A stretch of 64,000 nt of DNA from Methylobacterium sp. Leaf123. GTDB taxonomy: Bacteria > Pseudomonadota > Alphaproteobacteria > Rhizobiales > Beijerinckiaceae. The notes below the pieces were generated by a model, which worked only from the letters and a program-made list of their open reading frames with translations, was not told the DNA's origin and ran no database searches. The DNA lies in NCBI RefSeq assembly GCF_001423405.1, contig NZ_LMNS01000036.1, positions 1 to 64,000 on the forward strand, in the 5' to 3' direction. Position numbers and translations under genes: made by a program. This document shows, piece by piece, positions 45,737-53,501 of the stretch (position 1 is its first letter; each line of letters starts with the position of its first letter).

Positions 45737-46777
45737 ATGACCAAGGACATACCTGTCGGCGCCGGTGCCGGCCTCGTGGCGGCGCTGCTGTTCGGCGTGC
45801 TGCTCAAGGCCACGACGCTCTCGATCCTGCTCTACCTGCTCGCCCCGCTGCCGATCCTCATCGTCGGCCTGGGCTGGAGCCACCGTGCGGCGCTCGCCGC
45901 CGTCGTCGCGGGCGGGTTGGCGCTCGCGCTCTTCATCTCGCCCTATCTCGGCCTCGCCTTCGCGGCTTACCTCGCCATTCCCGCGTGGTGGCTCGCCTAT
46001 CTCGCCCTGCTCGGCCGGCCGAACGCGGACGGCACGATCGAGTGGTATCCCACCGGGCGCCTGCTCGCCTGGGTCGCGGGCACCGCGGCGCTGGCCTTCA
46101 TCGCCATCGCCGTCATCGCCTCGCCCGATTACGACACCTTCCGTACGCAGCTCACTACGATGAGCCGCCGGATCGTGCAGGTTCAGGTGCAGCGGGGCCG
46201 GATTCCCGCCCCGCCCACGAATGGCACCACAAGCGGCACCGCGAACGAGACCCCGGCCGGGAACGCCGAGGCGCCCGCCGACGCGTCGCCGCAGGGTGGC
46301 GAGCCGCAAAAGTCGGACGATCTCGCCAGCGAGGTCGCCGAGGCGCTGGCCACCGTCGCGCCGGCGGTCGCCGCCCAGGGTCTCACGATCTTGTTCACCT
46401 TCTACCTCTGGGCCGCCGCCCGCATCGTGCAGATCTCGGGGCGCCTGCTCCGGCCCTGGCCCGACCTGCCCTCCACGATGATGCCGCGCTCCACGCTGCT
46501 GGTCTTCGCCGCCGCCCTGGCGCTGGCGATGGTGCCTGGCTATCCCGGCGCGCTCGGCATCGCCCTGATCGGCGCCTTCAGCGCGGCCTTCGCCCTCCAG
46601 GGGCTCGCCGCCTTCCATGACCGCAGCCGCGGCCGGCCGGGGCGCTTCGCCCTGCTCGCCGGCCTCTACGTGCTGCTGTTCCTCACCCAGGGCGTGGCCA
46701 TGCTCGCCCTGATCCTGTTCGGCATTGCCGATACCGCCCTCGACCGGCGCCGCCCGCAACCCCGCGGCGACGCCTGA
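45737..46777 (+). CDS. DUF2232 multi-pass membrane protein
   Basis: This 346-residue protein has about eight hydrophobic segments and a hydrophilic Ala/Thr/Pro-rich insert ([20 protein letters not shown] region, about residues 155-190). DUF2232 proteins sit between rpsR and rplI in many alphaproteobacteria, exactly as here, yet their role is unknown. rplI begins 37 bases later. Confidence 0.88.
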
Positions 46778-46814
46778 TCGCACCCGCTTCCAAGCAACCT
46801 CAAGGAGAAGCCCC

Positions 46815-47387
46815 ATGGAAGTCATCCTGCTCGAACGCGTCGCCAAGCTCGGCCAGATGGGCGAGACCGTGAACGTGCGTCCCGGCTACGCCCGCAACTT
46901 CCTGCTCGCCCGCGGCAAGGCCCTGCGCGCCACCGAGAACAACAAGAAGCATTTCGAGGCCCAGCGCGCCCAGCTCGAAGCCCGCAACCTCGAGCGCCGC
47001 AACGAGGCCCAGACGGTGGCCGAGAAGCTCGACGGCCAGAGCTTCGTGCTGATCCGCCAGTCCGGCGAGACCGGCGTGCTCTACGGCTCGGTCTCGACCC
47101 GCGACCTCGCCGAGGTCGTAACCAAGGAGGGCTTCAGCGTCGAGCGCGGCCAGTTCGTGCTCAACCAGCCGATCAAGACCCTCGGCCTGCACACCGTGCC
47201 GGTGACCCTGCACCCCGAAGTCGAGGTCAAGGTGACCGTCAACATCGCCCGTTCGCCGGAAGAGGCCGAGCGTCAGGCCCGCGGCGAGTCGGTGACCGAG
47301 CGCGAGCAGTTCAACCTCGACGACCTCGGCCTCGAAGTCGGCCAGGCCCTGGCCGATGCCGGCGAGGGCGCCGACGACCGCGGCTAA
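46815..47387 (+). CDS. rplI: 50S ribosomal protein L9
   Basis: This 190-residue protein is L9. The N-terminal domain [20 protein letters not shown] with [16 protein letters not shown] leads into the long connecting helix and the C-terminal rRNA-binding domain ([37 protein letters not shown]). A short acidic tail follows. AAGGAGAAG precedes the ATG. Four hairpins begin 14 bases after the stop. Confidence 0.97.
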
Positions 47388-47811
47388 GTCCGGGATTGCG
47401 AAGGGATCATCCCTTCGCCGGGGGATCGGGGCAGCGCCCCGATCTCTTCCAGGGCCCTGCCCTGGACCCGCGAAAGGGCTCGCCCTTTCGAAACCCCCGA
47501 CAGCCGCATAAGCGGTGGAGAACGGGGATGCGCCGGCCTCCGGCGTTGACTTGTTCCTAATTCGTTCCAGCATGACGCCCGCGATTCCCGCGCACCGGGA
47601 GCCGCGGGCGTCTCGCGTTTTGCAAGGCATCGTCCCGAAAGGCGGCCCCGGCTGTCGGACGAAGACGATGCTTCGGGCGTATGGCGCGCCGGCTGCAGCC
47701 GGCTCCGGTGGGGTCGGCTAAGGAAGGCTTCACCATCCCGAGGCAAGGTCCGGCGGGCATGAAACGGGGCGGCCGAGCGGGCCGCCCGGAACGGAGCGAC
47801 GGACAAGCGCC
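47388..47811. repeat. Intergenic block with four consecutive hairpins and a family 3 repeat
   Basis: Perfect inverted repeats follow in series: AAGGGAT-C-ATCCCTT (47401-47415), GATCGGGGC-AGC-GCCCCGATC (47424-47444), CCAGGGC-CCT-GCCCTGG (47449-47465) and CGAAAGGGC-TC-GCCCTTTCG (47471-47490). A family 3 hairpin lies at 47627-47671 (GCATCGTC...GACGATGC). No gene is supported in this 424-base gap between rplI and dnaB. The hairpins may terminate the ribosomal transcript. Confidence 0.7.
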
Positions 47812-49299
47812 ATGGCCCTGCCCAACGCCCTCACGGCCAATCTCGAGACGGTGCAGCCCGAATACCGGGTGCCGCCGCACAACATCGACGCGGAGCAGGC
47901 CCTGCTCGGCGCGATCATGGTCAACAACGACGCCTATTACCGTGTCTCGGACTTCCTGCTGCCCGAGCACTTCATGGAGGCGGTGCACCGCCAGATCTTC
48001 GAGGTGTCGGTCTCGCTGATCAAGGCGGGCAAGCTCGCCACGCCGATCACGCTGAAGACCTATCTCGGCGACATCGATCTCGGCGGCGTCACGCCGATGC
48101 AGTACCTCGCCCGGCTCGCGGCCGAGGCGACCACCGTCATCAATGCGGGCGAGTACGGCCGCACCATCTACGATCTGGCGATCCGCCGCCGCCTCATCAC
48201 CATCGGCGAGGATCTGGTCAACGGCGCCTACGAGGCCCCCGTCGAGTCGAGGCCCCGCGACCAGATCGAGGCGACCGAGCGCCGGCTCTACGAACTCGCC
48301 GAATCCGGCAAGTACGACGGCGGCTTCCAGAAGTTCTCCGACGCGCTGACCGCGGCCATCGACATGGCGGCCAAGGCCTACCAGCGCGACGGCAAGCTCT
48401 CGGGTATCTCCACGGGGCTCACCGACCTCGACGCCAAGATGGGCGGCCTGCAGCCCTCCGACCTCATCATCCTCGCGGGGCGCCCGGCCATGGGCAAGAC
48501 CTCGCTCGTGACCAACATCGCCTTCAACATCGCCAAGGCCTATCGCGGCGAGAAGCAGCCCGACGGCACCATGCAGACCGTCAACGGCGGCATCGTCGGC
48601 TTCTTCTCGCTCGAAATGTCGGCCGAGCAATTGGCGACCCGTATCATCGCCGAGCAGTCGGGCGTGCCGTCCTACAAGATCCGCCGCGGCGACATCCGCC
48701 CGGAGGACTTCTACAAGATCACCGATGCGGCACGGGACATGCAGACGATCCCGTTCTACATCGACCAGACCGGCGGCATCTCGATCGCCCAGCTCGCCGC
48801 CCGCGCGCGCCGCCTCAAGCGCCAGAAGGGCCTCGACCTCCTCATCATCGACTACCTTCAGCTCCTCTCCGGCTCCGGCAAGAAGAGTGACAACCGTGTG
48901 CAGGAGATGACCGAGATCACCACCGGCATGAAGGCTCTGGCCAAGGAGCTGGCGGTGCCGATCATCGGCCTGTCGCAGCTCTCGCGTCAGGTCGAGAACC
49001 GCGACGACAAGCGGCCCCAGCTCTCGGACCTGCGCGAATCCGGCTCGATCGAGCAGGACGCCGACGTGGTGATGTTCGTGTTCCGCGAAGAATATTACGT
49101 CGGCAACAAGAAGCCGCGCGAGGGCACGGAGGAGTTCTTCGCCTGGGAAGCCGAGATGCAGCGCGTCCACGGCAAGGCCGAGGTCATCCTCGGCAAGCAG
49201 CGTCACGGCCCGACCGGCACGGTGGAGCTGCAATTCGACGCCAACATCACCCGGTTCTCGAACCTGGCGCAGAGCGACCGGATGCCCGAGCAGATGTGA
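47812..49299 (+). CDS. dnaB: Replicative DNA helicase
   Basis: This 495-residue ring helicase opens the replication fork. The N-terminal domain (PPHNIDAEQALLGAIMVNND) and the RecA-like motor domain are both present: Walker A GRPAMGKTSLVTNIA, the FFSLEMSAEQLATR motif, Walker B LLIIDYLQLLSG, QLSRQVENRDDKRPQLSDLR and the arginine-finger region KQRHGPTGTVELQF. No intein is present. The R2K-type ATP-grasp gene follows after 24 bases. Confidence 0.97.
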   Translation: MALPNALTANLETVQPEYRVPPHNIDAEQALLGAIMVNNDAYYRVSDFLLPEHFMEAVHRQIFEVSVSLIKAGKLATPITLKTYLGDIDLGGVTPMQYLARLAAEATTVINAGEYGRTIYDLAIRRRLITIGEDLVNGAYEAPVESRPRDQIEATERRLYELAESGKYDGGFQKFSDALTAAIDMAAKAYQRDGKLSGISTGLTDLDAKMGGLQPSDLIILAGRPAMGKTSLVTNIAFNIAKAYRGEKQPDGTMQTVNGGIVGFFSLEMSAEQLATRIIAEQSGVPSYKIRRGDIRPEDFYKITDAARDMQTIPFYIDQTGGISIAQLAARARRLKRQKGLDLLIIDYLQLLSGSGKKSDNRVQEMTEITTGMKALAKELAVPIIGLSQLSRQVENRDDKRPQLSDLRESGSIEQDADVVMFVFREEYYVGNKKPREGTEEFFAWEAEMQRVHGKAEVILGKQRHGPTGTVELQFDANITRFSNLAQSDRMPEQM

Positions 49300-49323
49300 C
49301 CGGGACGAACCGAAGCGCCCCAC

Positions 49324-50220
49324 ATGCCGATGCCCATTCTCCTCACCTGCGCGGATCCTCTTGAACCGAAGAAGGCGGACCCCGCATTCCGGGCGGAGGT
49401 GGAGGCGGCGCGCGCGGCGGGCTTTGCCATCGCCCTGCTCGATCACGACGAGTTGGACCGGCGGGTCGATCCCGCCGCCGCCCTGCGCCGGGCGCGGCTC
49501 GGCGAGGGCGGTCCGGCCGTTTACCGGGGCTGGATGCTGCGCAGTGAGGCCTATGCGCGTCTGTTCGAGGCCCTGGCCGAACGCGGCGTCACCCTGCTGA
49601 CGGCGCCGGCCGCCTACGAAGCCTGCCACCACGCTCCGGGCTCCTACCCGGCCCTCGCGCCGTGGATGCCGCGGACGGCGTGGCTGCCGCTCGAGCGGAT
49701 CGACGACGCGGCTTCGCTCCGCGCCACCCTGGCCCCCTTCGGATCGTCGCCGGTCATCCTCAAGGATTGGGTCAAGTCCCAGGCCTCCGGCTACTGGGAC
49801 GAGGCCTGCTTCATCCCCGACGCGTCCGACGCGGCCCGCGCCGATGCGGTAATCGCACGGTTCCGCGCATTGCAGGGCGAGAGCCTGGAGGGCGGCCTCG
49901 TCTTCAAGGCCTATGTCCCGCTCCGGCCCCTCGGCGGGCCCGCCCACGAGGACCGCGCCTTCATCGTCCGCGGTCAGGTGGTGGGGTGCTGGTCGCGCTC
50001 GGAGGGGCCACCCCCGTCGCCGCCGTCCGACCTGCTGGCCGCCATCGCCGCCGCGGTGCCGAGCCCCTTCGCCTCGGCCGATCTCGCACAGGATTCGGAC
50101 GGGCGCTGGTGGCTGCTGGAGGTCGGCGACGGAGGGGTTTCCGGCCTGCCGGATCCGCAGGCGGCCACCCCGCTCTTCGCCGCCCTCTTGGCCGCTCTCG
50201 CGGCCGCCGCGACGGCGTAG
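49324..50220 (+). CDS. ATP-grasp protein, R2K-like clade
   Basis: This 298-residue protein resembles ATP-grasp enzymes of the R2K type. The segments VILKDWVKSQASGYWDEACFI, LVFKAYVPLRPLG, DRAFIVRGQVVGCWSRSEG and a terminal SADLAQDSDGRWWLLEVGDGG match the ATP-binding Lys, the K-S-x motif and the metal-binding E-x-x-D/G end. ATP-grasp enzymes ligate carboxylates to amines or thiols; R2K members are linked to peptide or cofactor modification, with mostly unknown substrates. It lies between dnaB and alr, all rightward. Confidence 0.75.
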   Translation: MPMPILLTCADPLEPKKADPAFRAEVEAARAAGFAIALLDHDELDRRVDPAAALRRARLGEGGPAVYRGWMLRSEAYARLFEALAERGVTLLTAPAAYEACHHAPGSYPALAPWMPRTAWLPLERIDDAASLRATLAPFGSSPVILKDWVKSQASGYWDEACFIPDASDAARADAVIARFRALQGESLEGGLVFKAYVPLRPLGGPAHEDRAFIVRGQVVGCWSRSEGPPPSPPSDLLAAIAAAVPSPFASADLAQDSDGRWWLLEVGDGGVSGLPDPQAATPLFAALLAALAAAATA

Positions 50221-50422
50221 CGCGCGGGACGATGCCGAGCGACGTCGCGAACGCTTTTCGCGTCTCGCGCATTGCGGACGGTGAGCCATTCGCGACGCGC
50301 ATCGGGGCGACCATGAAAGCGGCCGCGACGACGATGTTTTTCCGGCCGCATGCCCCTTACGATATCGCGGCCATCATGAACCGGCCGGCACCCTGGCCGC
50401 CGGCCGGCGAGGAGTCCTGATC

Positions 50423-51517
50423 ATCAACGGCGACAATCCCGCCCCCGCCGGCCACGGCGCCCGCCTGACTATCGATCTCGCGGCGCTCGCCGCGAATTGG
50501 CGGGCGCTCGGCGCCTGCGCGCCGTGGGCCGAGTGCGGTGCCGTGGTGAAGGCGGATGCCTATGGCTGCGGGCTCTCGGCGGTCGCGCCGGCCCTGTGGC
50601 GGGCGGGCTGCCGCACGTTCTTCGTGGCGCATCTCTCCGAGGCGATCGCGGCGCGGACGCTTCTGCCGGACGCCGCGCTCTACGTGCTCAACGGCCTGCC
50701 GCCCGGCAGCGCCGACGCCTTTCGCGCCCACGGCCTGCGCCCCGTCCTCGGCACGCGCGAGGAACTTCGCGAATGGGCCGCCGCCACCGAGGGTCGGGCG
50801 CCCGCCGCACTCCATGTCGATACCGGCATGAACCGGCTCGGCCTCTCCGTGGCGGAGGCTCTGGCGCTGGCGGGCGATCCCGTGATCACGCGGGCCGGCA
50901 TCGACCTCCTGATGAGCCATCTCGTCAGCGCGGAACGGCCCGACGACCCGATCAACCCGCGCCAAGCCGCCGATTTCGCCCGTGTGCGGGCGGCCTTTCC
51001 GCAGATGCGCGCTTCGCTCGCCAATTCCTCGGGCACCTGCCTCGCGCACGACGCTCGCCACGACCTGCTGCGGCCGGGCTATGCGCTCTTCGGCGGCAAC
51101 CCGGAGCCGGGGCAACCCAATCCGATGCGGCCGGTGGTGCGGCTGGAGGCGACGATCCTGCAGGTCCGCGACGTCGAGGCCGGCGCGACCTGTGGCTATA
51201 ACGGCCGCTGGCAGGCCCCGGCCCCGCGCCGGCTGGCCACGCTCTCGCTCGGCTATGCCGACGGTTATCCCCGCTCCGCCAGCGATCACGGGCACGCGCT
51301 GGTCGGCGGCCTGCCCTGCCCGATCGTCGGCCTGATCTCGATGGACCTCATCATCCTCGACGTCACCGGCGCCCACGAGGCCCGGCGCGGCGGCATAGCC
51401 ACGCTGATCGGCGATGCCCTCGACATCGACACAGTGGGGCGCGCCGCCGGCACCATCGGCTACGAGATCCTGACGGGCTTGCGTTCCCGCTATGTTCGAT
51501 CATATATAGATCATTAA
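50423..51517 (+). CDS. alr: Alanine racemase, start codon non-canonical or uncertain
   Basis: This PLP enzyme makes D-alanine for peptidoglycan. The N-terminal strand LTIDLAALAANWRAL, the PLP lysine in VVKADAYGCG, the DTGMNRLGLS motif, NSSGT, RPGYALFGG, TLSLGYADGYPRS and the catalytic Tyr region are present. No ATG, GTG or TTG lies in frame ahead of the conserved N terminus back to a stop at 50282; the first is GTG 50543, which would delete the essential first strand. AGGAG at 50410-50414 points to an ATC at 50420 or 50423, or a CTG at 50417. The C terminus runs into the A+T-rich island (last residues SYIDH). Confidence 0.82.
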   Translation: MNGDNPAPAGHGARLTIDLAALAANWRALGACAPWAECGAVVKADAYGCGLSAVAPALWRAGCRTFFVAHLSEAIAARTLLPDAALYVLNGLPPGSADAFRAHGLRPVLGTREELREWAAATEGRAPAALHVDTGMNRLGLSVAEALALAGDPVITRAGIDLLMSHLVSAERPDDPINPRQAADFARVRAAFPQMRASLANSSGTCLAHDARHDLLRPGYALFGGNPEPGQPNPMRPVVRLEATILQVRDVEAGATCGYNGRWQAPAPRRLATLSLGYADGYPRSASDHGHALVGGLPCPIVGLISMDLIILDVTGAHEARRGGIATLIGDALDIDTVGRAAGTIGYEILTGLRSRYVRSYIDH

Positions 51518-51523
51518 ATTGGG

Positions 51524-51535
51524 CCTAATATTAGG
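51524..51535. promoter_or_regulatory. Palindrome CCTAATATTAGG ahead of the NACHT gene
   Basis: A perfect 12-bp palindrome lies 9 to 20 bases before the NACHT start codon and overlaps the ribosome binding region (AGGAAG). It could be an operator or an mRNA hairpin that masks the start. No regulator gene is in the island. Confidence 0.4.
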
Positions 51536-51543
51536 AAGATATA

Positions 51544-52944
51544 ATGATCGAATGGTCCTCAATAATTGAGGTGGGCGCAAAAGCAGCCATGCCAAAAATT
51601 ATCGATGCAGCGCTTGGCGCTGCGTCAAAAGAATTTTCAAAGAAGACTCCATACAAATCGTTGAGTTTCAGTAAGCATTTTGATTTTGCATTTGCAAAGT
51701 GCAAAATCATGAAGACTGTTTTTAGTGGCAATAGAGGTGTAGAGCTTTTGCATAACTATGTGCCGCCGAGCTTCGAAATTGAAAATCAAGTCTTCGATGA
51801 GTACGAGTTTATCGATGAAATATGGTTTAGAAAAAAAACAGCGCTCATTGGCCCTGCCGGATCAGGCAAAAGTATGTTTTTGCGATATTTTTGGATTGCT
51901 TGCACAGTGGAGCCTCGAGGGAAGATTCCCCTGTTCATAGAGTTCAGAGATTTAAACAATCGTGACTTCGAGAATGTCACGGATTTTATATTTCATTACT
52001 GCTGCGACGACACCAGCGCTAAGTCAAAAGAATTGTTCTTAGAGGCAATACGGGAAGGGCAGTTTATATTCATCCTCGATGGCTTAGATGAAATTAAGCC
52101 GCAACAAAGGCGCTCAATAGAAGAATCTCTGCATGAAATTTTTTCAGCAGAAAATATAGTTTTAATTTCTAGTCGACCAAGTGCTACTATCGCCACGTCT
52201 CAAGACTTAAGTCTATGCCTTATCAAAGATCTAGACATAGACAAGGCGGTAAGTATTATTGAAAAAATTGATTTTGACGATGAGGTTAAAAGTAAATTTA
52301 TAGAAGGGCTCAAGGGCAATTTATTTAAAGAGCACGAAAGCTTTGCGTCTCGCCCTCTTTTGCTCACTTTGATGCTATTAACATTCAACCTATACGCAGA
52401 AATACCTAGGAAAATGCATCTTTTCTACGATCAAGCCTTTGATGTGCTGTTTTCAAGACACGACGCACTGAAAGAAGTGTTTCGCAGAGAAAAGCGATGC
52501 AAACTCCAAATCGATAGATTTAAGTATGTCTTCTCGGCCTTCTGTTTATTGACATATAATGATTCAAAATTTGAGTTCTCTGAGAGTGAAATGTTAGAAT
52601 ACATAAAAAAGTCCGCAAAGATCTGCGGAGACAAGTTCGATGCAGGAGATTTTTTTGAAGACTTGCTTGACTCGGTAAATGTCATGAATCGCGATGGCAT
52701 GAAATATGTTTTCAGCCACCGTTCTTTCCAAGAATATTTTACTGCCTACTTTATAATCAGGATAGAGGAGCAGAAGGCAAAAGCGATAATTGCCAAAATA
52801 TCGGAGCGGCACAACGATACTGTTCTTGACATGATATTTGACATGAACGAAAATTTTTTGAGAGATTATTTCTTGATCCGTATCTCGATGAATTTCGAAG
52901 AAAAACATCTTACAGAGGTCGATTTTCACTTTATAGATATGTGA
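51544..52944 (+). CDS. NACHT-domain NTPase, compact bacterial NLR-like protein
   Basis: This 466-residue protein has a NACHT STAND NTPase core: Walker A IGPAGSGKSMFLRYFW (about 103-110), IPLFIEFRDLNN, Walker B FIFILDGLDEI (about 174-184), sensor-like VLISSRPS (about 206-213), and after the helical/winged region the NACHT-typical FSHRSFQEYFTAYFI. The first 90 residues show no known effector domain, and only about 70 residues follow the FSHRSFQEYF motif, so there is no long LRR/TPR/WD40 sensor. This layout resembles short bNACHT proteins reported to protect bacteria from phage. Strong A+T bias marks it as foreign. AGGAAG precedes the ATG. Its stop overlaps the next start as GTGA. Confidence 0.88.
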   Translation: MIEWSSIIEVGAKAAMPKIIDAALGAASKEFSKKTPYKSLSFSKHFDFAFAKCKIMKTVFSGNRGVELLHNYVPPSFEIENQVFDEYEFIDEIWFRKKTALIGPAGSGKSMFLRYFWIACTVEPRGKIPLFIEFRDLNNRDFENVTDFIFHYCCDDTSAKSKELFLEAIREGQFIFILDGLDEIKPQQRRSIEESLHEIFSAENIVLISSRPSATIATSQDLSLCLIKDLDIDKAVSIIEKIDFDDEVKSKFIEGLKGNLFKEHESFASRPLLLTLMLLTFNLYAEIPRKMHLFYDQAFDVLFSRHDALKEVFRREKRCKLQIDRFKYVFSAFCLLTYNDSKFEFSESEMLEYIKKSAKICGDKFDAGDFFEDLLDSVNVMNRDGMKYVFSHRSFQEYFTAYFIIRIEEQKAKAIIAKISERHNDTVLDMIFDMNENFLRDYFLIRISMNFEEKHLTEVDFHFIDM

Positions 52945-53495
52945 AGGCGACAGAGTGTAGGCTGATAATGACTCGGTTGCTTCACGAACATGAGTACAAA
53001 GAGGAACATGAAGGCAAGGATGAGAGAGACACGCCGCCGAAAGCGCGTGTTATGTTTGTGATAGATGGAGGAGACGCAGCGATGCGTGCCTGCAGATTTG
53101 TTGGAACTAATTGCATTGCTTTTTCAACGGCCTCTGGCATTCCTATAGAAGTATTGACACTCGATATGTATATGGACGAGCATAGTGTCTCTGAATTTAA
53201 CAATTTTATCGAACTGTTGGAAGCGCCGAATTTTCGGGAAAACCACGTTACGGTTTTCTTCAACGGTGGAACACTGCAGGTAATAGTTTTAGAATCTGAC
53301 ATTAGTAAATCAAAAAAGGCCATCTTCGATTTGGATACAGACAAAGAAACCAATAACAAATTCAAAAATTTTCTTGAAAACATTTCCTTCCCAACCATGA
53401 TTCTTGAGAAAAGAAGACTCGTACTACAGGAGCATCGACAAATAAAAAGACGCATTGCTACAAACCATAAGAGCATAGACAAAATAATCGGTTAG
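52941..53495 (+). CDS. Unknown protein coupled to the NACHT gene
   Basis: This 184-residue protein starts at a GTG that overlaps the NACHT stop by four bases. The N-terminal 35 residues are charged (HEHEYKEEHEGKDERDTPPK). A compact alpha/beta domain follows with ARVMFVIDGGDAAMRACRFV, AFSTASGIPIEVLTLDMYM, HVTVFFNGGTLQVIVLESDI and ISFPTMILEKRRLVLQEHRQ. It ends in a basic helix (RQIKRRIATNHKS). I do not recognise the family. No membrane segment, signal peptide or obvious nuclease motif is visible. Its position suggests a partner, inhibitor or sensor of the NACHT protein. An alternative start is ATG 52968. Confidence 0.78.
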   Translation: MKATECRLIMTRLLHEHEYKEEHEGKDERDTPPKARVMFVIDGGDAAMRACRFVGTNCIAFSTASGIPIEVLTLDMYMDEHSVSEFNNFIELLEAPNFRENHVTVFFNGGTLQVIVLESDISKSKKAIFDLDTDKETNNKFKNFLENISFPTMILEKRRLVLQEHRQIKRRIATNHKSIDKIIG

Positions 53496-53501
53496 CCCTC
53501 T

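Larger units (their letters stand above)
51498..53495. mobile_element. A+T-rich two-gene genomic island between alr and radA
   Basis: Base composition falls abruptly at about 51498 and rises again at about 53495. Inside, codons such as AAA, TTT, ATA and GAA dominate, unlike the GC-ending codons on both sides. The island holds two coupled rightward genes and no integrase, transposase or obvious direct repeats. Its left edge lies within the last codons of alr and its right edge 6 bases before radA. In relatives I expect alr and radA to be close neighbours, so this looks like a horizontally acquired cargo; the mechanism of entry is unknown. Confidence 0.8.

Noticed and set aside
47557..50289. 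Long minus-strand open frame opposite dnaB and the ATP-grasp gene
   Set aside because: The plus strand has unmistakable DnaB motifs, and the minus-strand translation is low-complexity His/Arg/Gly text without a family.
50232..50420. 62-codon frame just upstream of alr
   Set aside because: It has no family signature or good ribosome site. It is kept only as a possible factor in the odd alr start.
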